DNA of 64,000 bases from Nocardioides sp. (GTDB lineage: Bacteria > Actinomycetota > Actinomycetes > Propionibacteriales > Nocardioidaceae), in the NCBI GenBank assembly GCA_020636915.1, contig JACJWV010000006.1, positions 62,001 through 126,000 of the forward strand, read 5' to 3'. The position numbers and the translations under genes are program-made. This document shows, one piece after another, positions 42,198 through 50,605 of this stretch. The notes under the pieces were generated by a model, which did no database searches, was not told where the DNA came from, and saw only the letters and a list, made by a program, of their open reading frames with translations. The number at the start of each line of letters is the position of its first letter. Within the stretch, counting starts at the first letter, position 1.

Positions 42198-42410
42198 ATG
42201 ACCTCGCCGAAGCCCTCTGGACGCCTCGCGTACGACGACTCCTCGACGCCTGCCGAGATGGGCACGGACGCTCGGGCCGTGCTGACCTCGCTCGGGTGGG
42301 AGCACCAGCCCTACCGGCCCCGCGAGGTCCCCAAGCGCGGCGAGATCGAGATCCCCGAGGCCGCCGCCCGGCTCGCCCGGGCGATCAACCTCCAGCTCGA
42401 CGGCGAGTAG
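42198..42410 (+). CDS. Small conserved-looking protein, function unknown
   Basis: 70 residues from an ATG with a -10-like TAGCGT 7 nt ahead. Soluble, with a helical segment PAEMGTDARAVLTSLGW and a C-terminal helix IPEAAARLARAINLQL; no cysteines or membrane segments. The open frame extends upstream to 41976 inside the kinase gene, but promoter and operator placement support the short form. Followed directly by a strong terminator, which argues that it is a real gene. Not recognised. Confidence 0.65.
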   Translation: MTSPKPSGRLAYDDSSTPAEMGTDARAVLTSLGWEHQPYRPREVPKRGEIEIPEAAARLARAINLQLDGE

Positions 42411-42426
42411 CCGCCCGGGCCGCCTC

Positions 42427-42479
42427 CTGACGCGCGAAAGCCCCTCCGGCCGTCGGCCGGAGGGGCTTTCGCGCGTCAG
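42427..42479. terminator. 25-bp perfect bidirectional terminator
   Basis: Arms 42427-42451 and 42455-42479 (CTGACGCGCGAAAGCCCC... inward) are perfect inverse copies with a 3-nt GTC loop. Fills the gap between the convergent small gene and erpA. Confidence 0.9.
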
Positions 42480-42480
42480 C

Positions 42481-42843
42481 TCAGTGGAAGCTGTCGCCGC
42501 AGGCGCAGGAGCCGGTGGCGTTCGGGTTGTCGATGGTGAAGCCCTGCTTCTCGATGCTGTCGACGAAGTCGATCATCGCGCCGTTGAGGTAGGGGACGCT
42601 CATCCGGTCGACCACGACGGCCACGCCGTCGAAGTCCGTGACGACGTCGCCGTCGAGGCTGCGCTCGTCGAAGAACAGCTGGTAGCGCAGGCCCGAGCAG
42701 CCGCCCGGCTGCACCGAGATGCGCAGCGAGAGGTCGTCGCGGCCCTCCTGCTCGAGGAGGCTCTTCACCTTGGCAGCGGCCACCGGGCTCAGGTTGATCG
42801 AGTCGGTGCGGCGGTCGGTGCTGGTCTCGACCTGCTCGGTCAT
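42481..42843 (-). CDS. erpA: Iron-sulfur cluster carrier, ErpA/HesB type
   Basis: A-type carrier that delivers Fe-S clusters to apo-proteins. 120 residues from ATG 42843, with GGGAGA as ribosome site. The three ligand cysteines are C49 in GGCSGL and C113, C115 in SCACGD. A disordered 15-residue head precedes the fold. Lies close to nadA, an Fe-S enzyme, and to a SufR-like regulator, though not in an operon with them. Position equals M. tuberculosis Rv2204c. Confidence 0.93.
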   Translation of the reverse strand: MTEQVETSTDRRTDSINLSPVAAAKVKSLLEQEGRDDLSLRISVQPGGCSGLRYQLFFDERSLDGDVVTDFDGVAVVVDRMSVPYLNGAMIDFVDSIEKQGFTIDNPNATGSCACGDSFH

Positions 42844-42904
42844 GTGCGTTTCTCCCAAGGTCGGTGGAGGGGTCGTACTGCCCTCAATGGTCGCACACGG
42901 GGGG

Positions 42905-43978
42905 TTATTCCCGGGACCACGTGCGGGCGACGCGTTCGGCGAGGTCGCTGAGGGCACCGGCGGGGTCGGCGAAAGCGCGCTGCTCCCCCACCGCCTCGAC
43001 CAGCGAGTACGCCGACTCGACGCCCAGCGCGCGCATCTCCCGCGAGCCCACGTGCACCTGGCCGGCCAGCACCACGCACGGCCGCAGCGCCGCCCCGGCG
43101 ACCTCGGCGACGCCGTACGGCACCTTGCCGCCGCGGCTGGAGTAGTCGAAGGCACCCTCGCCGGTCAGGACGAGGTCCGCCGCGCGGGCCCGTTCGGACA
43201 GCCGGAGGGCACCGGCGACCAGCTCGATTCCCGGCTCGCGGCGGGCGCCGAGGAGGAGCAGGGCGAAGCCCAGCCCACCGGCCGCCCCCGCGCCCTGCTC
43301 CAGGGACACCCTGCGGTCGGTCGCGGCGGCCAGCTCCTCCAGCAGGCCGTCGACGACCGGCAGGCGGTCCTCGGCAATGCCCTTCTGCGGCCCGAAGACC
43401 TTGGTCGCCCCGAAGAGCCCGGTCAGCGGGTTGTCGACGTCGCTCGCCGCCACCAGCTCGACCTCGAGGGGCGGCACCTCCACCCGGGTGACGCCGGCCA
43501 GTCCGGCAACGCCCTGGTCGAGCGGTCGGTCCGCCGTCGCCCCGACCGCTGCGAGCAGGCCGGCGCCGCCGTCGTTGGTGCCGCTGCCGCCGAGCCCCAC
43601 CACGATCCGGCGCGCCCCGGCGTCGACCGCGGCCAGCAGCAGCTCCCCGACGCCGTACGTCGTCGCCGACTCGGCGCCCTCGCGGCCGGTGAGGTGCAGG
43701 CCGCACGCCTGGGCGCTCTCGACGTACGCCGTGCCCTCGTGGACCAGCAGCGTGGCCGGGCTCGGCTCGCCGTGCGGACCGCGCACGGTGACCGCGAGCA
43801 GGTCCCCGCCGAGTGCGGCGTGCAGCACGTCGACGAAGCCGGGACCCCCGTCCGCCATCGGCGCCAGGTCGAGCTCGTCGTCCGGGGCGCGCCGCCGCCA
43901 GCCGGCCGCGATGGCGTCGGCGGCCTCGACGGCGGTGAGCGTGCCCGCGAACTTGTCGGGGGCGACCAGGATGCGCAT
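42905..43978 (-). CDS. Glycerate kinase (GarK/GlxK family)
   Basis: 357 residues. Phosphorylates D-glycerate to 2- or 3-phosphoglycerate. Family motifs: N-terminal RILVAPDKFAGTLTAVEAADAI, PMADGGPGFVD (about 40-50), VGLGGSGTNDGGAGLLAAVG (nucleotide/substrate loop, about 120-139) and LTGEGAFDYSSRGGKVPYGVA (about 276-296). Full length and intact. 61 bp upstream of erpA on the same strand; divergent from the acetyltransferase with 35 bp between. Confidence 0.93.
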   Translation of the reverse strand: MRILVAPDKFAGTLTAVEAADAIAAGWRRRAPDDELDLAPMADGGPGFVDVLHAALGGDLLAVTVRGPHGEPSPATLLVHEGTAYVESAQACGLHLTGREGAESATTYGVGELLLAAVDAGARRIVVGLGGSGTNDGGAGLLAAVGATADRPLDQGVAGLAGVTRVEVPPLEVELVAASDVDNPLTGLFGATKVFGPQKGIAEDRLPVVDGLLEELAAATDRRVSLEQGAGAAGGLGFALLLLGARREPGIELVAGALRLSERARAADLVLTGEGAFDYSSRGGKVPYGVAEVAGAALRPCVVLAGQVHVGSREMRALGVESAYSLVEAVGEQRAFADPAGALSDLAERVARTWSRE

Positions 43979-44000
43979 GCGCCCATCCTTGCCGACTACC

Positions 44001-44006
44001 TAGAGT
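44001..44006 (+). promoter_or_regulatory. -10 hexamer of the acetyltransferase gene at 44014
   Basis: TAGAGT, 7 nt before the GTG; likely leaderless. Confidence 0.45.
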
Positions 44007-44013
44007 CGTCGGC

Positions 44014-44907
44014 GTGGGAGACCCCGTGGACGACCTGATCATCCGTCCGATGACGCTCGCCGACGTGCCCGAGGCCGAGCGCGTGAGCGACGAGGGGTTC
44101 TTCGAGCTCGACACACGGATGCGCCGCGTGACCGGCCCCGAGGCGCAGCGGCGCGGCGACGCCCACCGCGCGGTCTGGGTCGAACGCACCCGCCACTTCG
44201 TTCGCACCGACCCCGGCGGCTGCTGGGTGGCCGAGGACGGGACGGGCATCGTCGGCATCGCGACGTCGTACCGCCGCGAGGTGCTGTGGTGCCTGGCGAC
44301 GTACGCCGTCCTGCCGAGTCGTCAGGGACGCGGCATCGGCAAACCCCTCATGGCGGCCGCGATGGACCACGGCCGCGGCTGCACCCGCGCCATGCTGTCG
44401 GCCTCGTCGGACCCGCGGGCCGTCCGGGTCTACCACCAGGCCGGGTTCGAGCTGCACCCGCAGATGTACCTCACCGGAGCCGTGGACCGGTCGGCGATCC
44501 CCGTGCTGGAGAAGGTGCGCGAGGGCAGCACCTCCGACATCGAGCTGATGGACTCCTTGGACCGCGGGGCCCGCGGCGCCGGGCACGGGCCCGACCACGA
44601 GCTGATGCTCTCGACCTGGCGCCTGCTGGTCAGCGACACCTCGACCGGCTCCGGCTACGCCTACCTCAACGAGCGCGGGTCGCTGGCCCTGCTGGCGGCG
44701 TCGAACCGGCGCACGGCGACCCGGCTGCTGTGGGCGGCGCTGGCCGAGGGCCCGGAGCTGGCGACGGTCGCGCACGTCACCGGCGCGAACCCGTGGGTGC
44801 TGGACGTCGGCTTCGCCGCCCGGCTCGAGCTGCACCAGGAGGGGTATCTCGGGCTGCGCGGGATGAAGCCGCCCGCGCCGTACGTTCACAACGGTGCGCT
44901 GCTGTGA
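44014..44907 (+). CDS. GNAT-family N-acetyltransferase, two-part
   Basis: 297 residues, GTG start. A clear GNAT domain (about 8-150): LATYAVLPSRQGRGIGKPLMAAAM carries the R/Q-x-x-G-R/I-G acetyl-CoA loop and VYHQAGFELHP the C-terminal strand. The second half (about 165-297: SGYAYLNERGSLALLAASN) looks like a degenerate GNAT repeat. Substrate unknown. Separate transcript next to nadA. Confidence 0.85.
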   Translation: MGDPVDDLIIRPMTLADVPEAERVSDEGFFELDTRMRRVTGPEAQRRGDAHRAVWVERTRHFVRTDPGGCWVAEDGTGIVGIATSYRREVLWCLATYAVLPSRQGRGIGKPLMAAAMDHGRGCTRAMLSASSDPRAVRVYHQAGFELHPQMYLTGAVDRSAIPVLEKVREGSTSDIELMDSLDRGARGAGHGPDHELMLSTWRLLVSDTSTGSGYAYLNERGSLALLAASNRRTATRLLWAALAEGPELATVAHVTGANPWVLDVGFAARLELHQEGYLGLRGMKPPAPYVHNGALL

Positions 44908-44927
44908 GCGCACCCGACCACGACAAA

Positions 44928-44933
44928 TAGGAT
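44928..44933 (+). promoter_or_regulatory. -10 hexamer of nadA
   Basis: TAGGAT, 7 nt before ATG 44941; it overlaps an in-frame ATG at 44932, which supports the later start. Confidence 0.45.
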
Positions 44934-44940
44934 GGCGACC

Positions 44941-46113
44941 ATGACCACCGTCGACCTCCCGCTGCTGCCGCTGGGCCGCGGCACCGACCTGAACAGCGAG
45001 CGGGGCGTGGAGTGCCCGGGCGACCTGCCCACCGCCTCCGACCCGGACCTGGTGGCGCGCGCCCGCGCGGCCAAGGAGGCGCTCGGCGACAAGGTCTTCG
45101 TGCTGGGTCACCACTACCAGCGCGACGAGGTCATCGCGTTCGCCGACGTCACCGGCGACTCCTTCAAGCTCGCCCGGGACGCCGCCGCGCGGCCGGACGC
45201 GGAGTACATCGTCTTCTGCGGCGTGCACTTCATGGCCGAGTCGGCCGACATCCTGACCGGCCCGGACCAGCAGGTCGTGCTCCCCGACCTCGCCGCAGGC
45301 TGCTCGATGGCCGACATGGCACGCCTGACCCAGGTCGAGATGGCCTGGCAGGCGATGGCTGAGGCGGGCGTCGCGCAGAGCGTCGTCCCGGTCACCTACA
45401 TGAACTCCTCCGCCGACATCAAGGCGTTCTGCGGCCGCAACGGTGGGGTCGTGTGCACCTCGAGCAACGCCGAGGTCGCCCTGACGTGGGCGTTCGAGCA
45501 GAAGCCGGACGCGAAGGTGCTGTTCCTCCCCGACCAGCACCTGGGACGCAACACCGCGGTGCTGCAGATGGGCCTCTCCCTCGACGACTGCGTGGTGTGG
45601 GACCCGCACCGCCCGAACGGCGGGTTGACCGCCGACCAGCTGCGCGCCGCGAAGATGATCCTCTGGAAGGGCCACTGCTCGGTGCACGGCCGCTTCTCCC
45701 CCGACGTCGTCGACGAGCTGCGTGCCGAGGTCCCGGGCATCAACGTCCTGGTGCACCCCGAGTGCCAGCACGAGGTCGTCCTCAAGGCCGACCTGGTCGG
45801 CTCGACGGAGTTCATCATCAAGACCATCGAGGCCGCTCCCGCCGGGTCGGCGTGGGCGATCGGGACCGAGCTCAACCTGGTCAAGCGGCTCGCCGCCGAC
45901 CACCCCGACAAGCGGATCGTCTTCCTCGACAAGACCGTCTGCTACTGCTCGACGATGAACCGGATCGACCTGCCGCACCTGGTCTGGGCGCTGGAGTCGC
46001 TGGTGGCCGGTACGGTCGTCAACCGGATCGAGGTGGACCCGGAGACCGAGCGCTGGGCGTTGGTCGCCCTCGAGCGGATGCTCGCCCTGCCGGGGAAGAC
46101 CGCACGCGACTGA
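44941..46113 (+). CDS. nadA: Quinolinate synthase
   Basis: Condenses iminoaspartate with dihydroxyacetone phosphate in NAD synthesis; uses a [4Fe-4S] cluster. 390 residues from ATG 44941. Conserved segments GHHYQRDEV (about 54-62), CGVHFMAESADIL (first Cys region), NSSADIKAFCG, VHPECQHEV and DKTVCYCSTMNRIDL with the later cysteines. nadB and nadC are not adjacent, so this is an orphan nadA. Ends just before the palindromic repeat copy B. Confidence 0.96.
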   Translation: MTTVDLPLLPLGRGTDLNSERGVECPGDLPTASDPDLVARARAAKEALGDKVFVLGHHYQRDEVIAFADVTGDSFKLARDAAARPDAEYIVFCGVHFMAESADILTGPDQQVVLPDLAAGCSMADMARLTQVEMAWQAMAEAGVAQSVVPVTYMNSSADIKAFCGRNGGVVCTSSNAEVALTWAFEQKPDAKVLFLPDQHLGRNTAVLQMGLSLDDCVVWDPHRPNGGLTADQLRAAKMILWKGHCSVHGRFSPDVVDELRAEVPGINVLVHPECQHEVVLKADLVGSTEFIIKTIEAAPAGSAWAIGTELNLVKRLAADHPDKRIVFLDKTVCYCSTMNRIDLPHLVWALESLVAGTVVNRIEVDPETERWALVALERMLALPGKTARD

Positions 46114-46118
46114 CCCCC

Positions 46119-46232
46119 GTCGAGTCGAGACTTCCGTCGGTCGAGTCGAGACCTTTGGTCACGCGGCCGGGCGAGAACTCTCGATTGAACCGACAGAAGT
46201 CTCGATTGAACCGACGGAAGTCTCGATTCGAC
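46119..46232. repeat. Intergenic palindromic repeat, copy B
   Basis: Left half has two GTCGAGTCGAGAC units, right half three AAGTCTCGATT units ending in CGATTCGAC; the halves are inverse copies with most mismatches being G-U compatible in RNA. Lies between the convergent nadA and kinase genes. Same family as 22501-22593. Confidence 0.85.
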
Positions 46233-46234
46233 GG

Positions 46235-47389
46235 TCAGGCGGGGAGCTCGAACCAGGCGCAGGTACCGCCGTAGGCGGTGTTGGTGAGGCCGATCCGGCC
46301 GCCGTGGGCCTCGACGATCCGGCGGCACGTCGACAGGCCGATGCCCGATCCCTCGACGTCGTCGTCGATCCTGGCGAGTGGCTGGAACACCCGCTCGCGC
46401 TGGTCCTCGGGGATGCCGGGGCCGCGGTCGCACACCTCGATCCGCCACGAGGTGCCGACCAGGGTGCCGTCCACCTCGACGTGGGCCGGGTGGCCGGCCC
46501 GGGTGAACTTCGCGGCGTTCGCGACCAGGTTCTGGAGCACCGCCCGCAGCTGCACCGGGTCACCGGTGACGGTCGGCAGTTCCCCGACGACGACGGTGGC
46601 GGCCGCGAGCGGCCCGGCCAGGTCCTCCCGTACGTCGGCCAGCACGGCGTGCAGGTCCACGGGGACGCGCTGGAGCTCGGCGCCGACCCGGGCGTAGGCG
46701 AGCAGGTCGTCGATCAGGGTCTGCATGCGCTGCGCGCCGCCGAGCGCGCGCTGCACCAGGAAGGTCAGGCCGGGGTCCTCCGCGGTCTCCTCCCCGATCA
46801 TCGCCAACGACATGCTCACCGCCGTCAGCGGGTTGCGCAGGTCGTGGCTCACCTGACCGGCGAACGCCGTGAGCGCCTCGTTCGAGCGCCTGAGCTCCCG
46901 GGTGCGCAGCTCGAGCTCCAGCAGGTCCACGACCCGGTCGGCCAGCGCGACCAGCGCGTGCTCCTGCTCGGCGCTCAGCTCGCGCGGGACCGTGTCGAAC
47001 ACGCAGAGCGTGCCGATCACGACACCCTCCGGGGTCCTCAGCTGGTGGGTGGCGTAGAAGCGGACCGAACCGAGGATCCCCGTGACGAACGGGTTGTCGC
47101 GGAAGCGGTCGTCGCGGCTCGCGTCCGGCACCACCACCGGCGCACCCGCGTCGAGCACGAGGTTGCACATCGAGTCCTCGCGCGCGCAGACCGCCGCGTC
47201 GAAGCCGTACGCAGCCACCTGGTGCTGGGCCGTGTCGGTGATCAGGTTGATCGTCGCCATCGGCACCTGCGCCACCTGGGCCGCGACCTCGACCAGGGCC
47301 AGCAGGTCGGCGCGCGGCGGGTCGACCAGGACCTGGTACTTCCCGATCTCGGCGACGCGCGCGGAGTCGATCTCGAGCATGCTGGTCAC
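46235..47389 (-). CDS. Soluble GAF-domain sensor histidine kinase
   Basis: 384 residues from GTG 47389 with GGGGAGG 10 nt upstream. No membrane helix. GAF domain about 25-165 (ATINLITDTAQHQVAAYG, ATHQLRTPEGVVIGTLCVFD), HisKA with phospho-acceptor His in GQVSHDLRNPLTAVSMSL (about 186), HATPase with NLVANAAKFT N-box and DRGPGIP plus GSGIGLS G-boxes. No response regulator adjacent, so an orphan kinase. A -10-like TTATCCTT lies about 75 nt upstream. Confidence 0.92.
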   Translation of the reverse strand: MTSMLEIDSARVAEIGKYQVLVDPPRADLLALVEVAAQVAQVPMATINLITDTAQHQVAAYGFDAAVCAREDSMCNLVLDAGAPVVVPDASRDDRFRDNPFVTGILGSVRFYATHQLRTPEGVVIGTLCVFDTVPRELSAEQEHALVALADRVVDLLELELRTRELRRSNEALTAFAGQVSHDLRNPLTAVSMSLAMIGEETAEDPGLTFLVQRALGGAQRMQTLIDDLLAYARVGAELQRVPVDLHAVLADVREDLAGPLAAATVVVGELPTVTGDPVQLRAVLQNLVANAAKFTRAGHPAHVEVDGTLVGTSWRIEVCDRGPGIPEDQRERVFQPLARIDDDVEGSGIGLSTCRRIVEAHGGRIGLTNTAYGGTCAWFELPA

Positions 47390-47513
47390 GGAGCCGGAGC
47401 CTCCCCACGGGCCGATCGACAGGTGGTCGGGCCAGGTGGGAGCGGCGGCCCGGACGCGTGGCCGAAGGATAACCGGCCGAGGTCCGTCCGGACCACCATC
47501 GGCCGCCGGTCGC

Positions 47514-48092
47514 TCACATCCCGGGAGCGCCCCACACGGCGAGCCAGCGCGACAGGTCCTTCTCCAGGGGCAGCTCGCCGCCGAGGGTGTCACGCACCTG
47601 GATCTCCAGCAGGTTGTCGCGTCGGCGCTCGGGTCCGGGCGCCGGCGCGAACGGGTAGAAGGTGCCCTGCTTGTAGAGGTACACCAGGCCGACCCGGCGG
47701 CCGTCGGGGTCGGCGAACGGCACCAGCGAGCAGAGCAGCCCGGGGCCGAAGCCCTGCGACTCGAGCGAGGCGTTCACGGCGTGCAGGTCGGTCACCAGGC
47801 CGGCGACGTCGGTGGGGTCGTGCCGGTTCAGCAGCCAGGTGAAGCCGAACTCGTCGCGGCTCACCTCGACCGGTGGGGCCGACGGGTCGGCGTCCAGCAG
47901 CGCCACCACGTCGTCCTGCGCCTGGCGGAAGGCCGGCCCGGAGGCGGCGCGGTAGCAGACCGACCCCTCGCCGGTGGAGGTCAGACCGAGCGTGGTCTGC
48001 AGCGTGATGGCAGCGCTCGGCACGAGGAAGAGCGCATCCAGGTTCGGCTGCTTGGGCCGGCTGCGGCCGGTGACGACGTCCCAGAAACCCAT
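47514..48092 (-). CDS. pspAB: PspA-associated protein PspAB
   Basis: 192 residues, soluble alpha/beta protein starting MGFWDVVTGRSRPKQPNLDALF, the opening I know from actinobacterial PspAB proteins encoded with htpX and pspA. Other conserved segments: EVSRDEFGFTWLL and FYPFAPAPG. Biochemical role unknown; gene context says envelope stress. 17 bp after htpX on the same strand. Confidence 0.8.
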   Translation of the reverse strand: MGFWDVVTGRSRPKQPNLDALFLVPSAAITLQTTLGLTSTGEGSVCYRAASGPAFRQAQDDVVALLDADPSAPPVEVSRDEFGFTWLLNRHDPTDVAGLVTDLHAVNASLESQGFGPGLLCSLVPFADPDGRRVGLVYLYKQGTFYPFAPAPGPERRRDNLLEIQVRDTLGGELPLEKDLSRWLAVWGAPGM

Positions 48093-48109
48093 GTGGTGGT
48101 CGCGGGCCG

Positions 48110-49024
48110 TCAGGCGGGCCGGCCGAGCTCGGCCTGGATCTTCGCGAGCTGCTCGAGCCGCTGCTCGAGGGTGGGGTGCGTCGACGTCAACGTGCGCAGC
48201 GAGATCCCGCGGACCGCCGGGGCGATGAAGAAGGCGTTCATCGCCTGCGAGGCGCGCAGGTCGCGGTCCGGGATCTGGTTGATCTCACCGGTGATCTTCT
48301 GCAGCGCGGAGGCGAGCGCCTGCGGCTTCATCGTCAGGTAGGCGCCGGCCCGGTCGGCTGACAGCTCCCGGTAGCGCGAGAGCAGCTTCAGCAGCAGGAA
48401 GCTGATGGCGTACGTCACCAGGCTGACCACCAGCACCACCAGCCAGACCGGTACGCCGCCGGTGTTGCTGTCGCGCCGGCCCCCACCGAAGATCGCGCCG
48501 TACTGCGCACCGCGGGTGAGCATGCTGGCCACGATGCCGGCCGAGGACGCGACGGTCATCACGAGCACGTCGCGGTGCGCGACGTGGGACAGCTCGTGTG
48601 CCAGCACCCCCTCGAGCTCCTCGGCGGTCAGCCGCCGCAGGATGCCGGTGGTCACGACGACGACCGACCGGTTCGGCGAGCGGCCGGTCGCGAAGGCGTT
48701 GGGCAGGTCGGTGTCGGCGATGCCCACGCGCGGCTTCGGCATGTCGGCGAGCGTGCAGAGCCGCTCGATCATGCCGTGCAGCTCCGGAGCCTGCTCCGGG
48801 GTGACCTCGCGGGCCCGCATCGCCTTCATCGCGACGGTGTCGGACTTGTACCACTGGAACCAGACGACACCGAGGCCGATGACGCCGATGATCGGCGCCC
48901 AACCGGCCGGCATCACGGCGATCAGCACCGCGATGATGCCGACGAAGAGCGCTCCGAGCAGGAACATGACCGAGGTCATCCGGGCGGTGAGCCCAGCATC
49001 TCCGACGAACCGCGTGCGTGCCAT
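48110..49024 (-). CDS. htpX: Zinc metalloprotease HtpX
   Basis: M48B membrane protease that clears damaged membrane proteins. 304 residues from ATG 49024. Two membrane helices near the N-terminus (MTSVMFLLGALFVGIIAVLIAV, WAPIIGVIGLGVVWFQWY), the zinc site HELSHVAHRD (about 142-151), two more helices, and the third ligand in RELSADRAGAYLT. Part of pspA-htpX-pspAB; the 38-bp gap to pspA suggests one operon. Confidence 0.95.
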   Translation of the reverse strand: MARTRFVGDAGLTARMTSVMFLLGALFVGIIAVLIAVMPAGWAPIIGVIGLGVVWFQWYKSDTVAMKAMRAREVTPEQAPELHGMIERLCTLADMPKPRVGIADTDLPNAFATGRSPNRSVVVVTTGILRRLTAEELEGVLAHELSHVAHRDVLVMTVASSAGIVASMLTRGAQYGAIFGGGRRDSNTGGVPVWLVVLVVSLVTYAISFLLLKLLSRYRELSADRAGAYLTMKPQALASALQKITGEINQIPDRDLRASQAMNAFFIAPAVRGISLRTLTSTHPTLEQRLEQLAKIQAELGRPA

Positions 49025-49062
49025 GTCACCGATTCTTGCCGGTCGGACCAAGCGGTCCCCGG

Positions 49063-49857
49063 TCAGGGCTGGGTGCCCTCCGCGGCGTCCTTCTGCGCCT
49101 CGGTGGCGACGATGTCGCCGCCGTCCTCGCCGGGCAGGATCGCCTGCGGCGGCGGCGGGGCCGATCCCGACTTCAGCGCGGCGAGCTCCGCCTCGACGTC
49201 GGCCTGCGAGCTCATCGCCTCGAGCTCCCGGGCGATGTCGTCGCCCTGGCCGTGTGCGGAGACGTCCTCGAGCGCACCCGAGGCGATGAGCTCGTCGATC
49301 GCGCCGGCTCGCGCTTGCATCTGGGCGGTCTTGTCCTCGGCCCGCTGGATCGCCTGGCCGACGTCGCCGAGCTCGTCGCCGATGCCGGACATGGCCTCGT
49401 TGATGCGGGTCTGTGCCTCGGCGGCGGTGTAGGTCGCCTTGATCGTCTCCTTGCGGGTGCGGAACGCTTCCACCTTGGCCTGCAGCCGCTGCTGCGCGAG
49501 GGTCAGCTTCTCCTCCTCCGCCTGGAGCTGGGCGTGCTGGGCCTTGAGGTCGTTGATCTGCGTGGTCAGGCCCGACTTGCGCGTCAGTGCCTCGCGCGCC
49601 AGGTCCTCGCGGTCCAGGGTGAGGGCCTTCTGCGCCTGGTCCTGCAGCTTCGCCGACTGCTGCTCGAGCTGGCTGATCTGCAGCTCCACCCGCTTGCGGC
49701 TGGTGGCGACGTCGGCCACCCCGCGGCGTACCTTCGAGAGCAGGTCGAGCTGACGCTGGTAGCTGTAGTCGAGGGTCTCCCGCGGGTCCTCGGCGCGGTC
49801 GAGCGCCTTGTTCGCCTTCGAGCGGAAGATGAGACTCATGCGCTGCCAGATACCCAT
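49063..49857 (-). CDS. pspA: PspA/IM30 envelope stress protein
   Basis: 264 residues, nearly all alpha-helical coiled coil (about 25-220), starting MGIWQRMSLIFRSKANKALDRAEDP as PspA proteins do; the amphipathic N-terminal helix binds membranes and ESCRT-III-like rods form from the rest. C-terminal tail is Pro/Ala-rich. AGCCTA (TAGGCT on the minus strand) is 6 nt from the ATG, so it is probably leaderless. Confidence 0.95.
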   Translation of the reverse strand: MGIWQRMSLIFRSKANKALDRAEDPRETLDYSYQRQLDLLSKVRRGVADVATSRKRVELQISQLEQQSAKLQDQAQKALTLDREDLAREALTRKSGLTTQINDLKAQHAQLQAEEEKLTLAQQRLQAKVEAFRTRKETIKATYTAAEAQTRINEAMSGIGDELGDVGQAIQRAEDKTAQMQARAGAIDELIASGALEDVSAHGQGDDIARELEAMSSQADVEAELAALKSGSAPPPPQAILPGEDGGDIVATEAQKDAAEGTQP

Positions 49858-49863
49858 GGGGTC

Positions 49864-49869
49864 AGCCTA
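49864..49869 (-). promoter_or_regulatory. -10 hexamer of pspA
   Basis: TAGGCT on the minus strand, 6 nt before the ATG at 49857. Confidence 0.45.
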
Positions 49870-49978
49870 GAAGGAAACGCAAGCGCGGGCGACGAGGCCG
49901 GCGAGGTCGCCGGTAGTCTGGTCGTGATCCGTCCGCCCGTCCGGCGTCCTCCGGCGTCGTCAGATGTAAGGCCCCGCG

Positions 49979-50560
49979 TTGTTCCGTCGCACCAAGACCG
50001 AGACCCCTGCCACCGAGACCCCGACCAAGGTCGGGGGCAAGGGTCGGCCGACGCCGACCCGCAAGGAGGCCGAGGCGGCGGCCAAGGCACGGGCCAAGAC
50101 CCCGCGCACCCGCAAGGAGATGGCAGCTGCGCAGCGCAGCACCCGCTCGGAGTCGAGCCAGCGGATGCGCCAGGCGATGAAGAGCGGGGACGAACGCTAC
50201 TACCCCGCCCGCGACCGGGGCCCGGTGCGGCGCTTCGTGCGCGACTACGTCGACAGCCGGTTCTCGCTCATCGAGCTGGTCATCCCGCTGCTGCTGGTCA
50301 CGCTGCTCCTGGGGTGGTCGGGCAACCCGACGCTGGCCCGGTGGGGCAACACCCTGCTCATGGTGATGGTGCTCTTCATCGTGCTCGACATGCTGGTGCT
50401 CCGGTTCCGGCTGCGGCGCGAGCTGGCGCGCCGCTTCCCGGACGAGTCCACGAAGGGCCTGACCTACTACGCGATCACGCGTGCGCTGCAGATGAAGTTC
50501 ATGAGACTGCCCAAGCCGCAGGTCAAGATCGGCCAGCAGCTCGGCGACCGCTACCGCTGA
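49979..50560 (+). CDS. DUF3043 membrane protein
   Basis: 193 residues, TTG start. A basic, Thr/Lys/Ala-rich N-terminal half (KVGGKGRPTPTRKEAEAAAK) is followed by ARDRGPVRRFVRDYVDSRFS, the DUF3043 signature, and two membrane helices (LIELVIPLLLVTLLLGW, LLMVMVLFIVLDMLVLRF). Function unknown. The same family member in M. tuberculosis is Rv2206, next to the glycerate kinase gene. A TAGTCT hexamer at 49914-49919 would give a 55-nt leader. Confidence 0.88.
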   Translation: MFRRTKTETPATETPTKVGGKGRPTPTRKEAEAAAKARAKTPRTRKEMAAAQRSTRSESSQRMRQAMKSGDERYYPARDRGPVRRFVRDYVDSRFSLIELVIPLLLVTLLLGWSGNPTLARWGNTLLMVMVLFIVLDMLVLRFRLRRELARRFPDESTKGLTYYAITRALQMKFMRLPKPQVKIGQQLGDRYR

Positions 50561-50577
50561 CCGACCCCACCGCGTCA

Positions 50578-50605
50578 CCGCTTCATCAGGTCCGCTTCAT
50601 CAGGT
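50578..50605. repeat. 14-bp tandem duplication at the aldo/keto reductase stop
   Basis: CCGCTTCATCAGGT occurs twice in a row (50578-50591 and 50592-50605). The upstream copy holds the coding end; the duplication moves the stop and adds a Thr to the protein. Confidence 0.85.

Noticed and set aside
43996..45978. 660-codon minus-strand frame antisense to the acetyltransferase and nadA genes
   Set aside because: Opposite strand of nadA, which has all Fe-S cysteine motifs; composition is that of a shadow.
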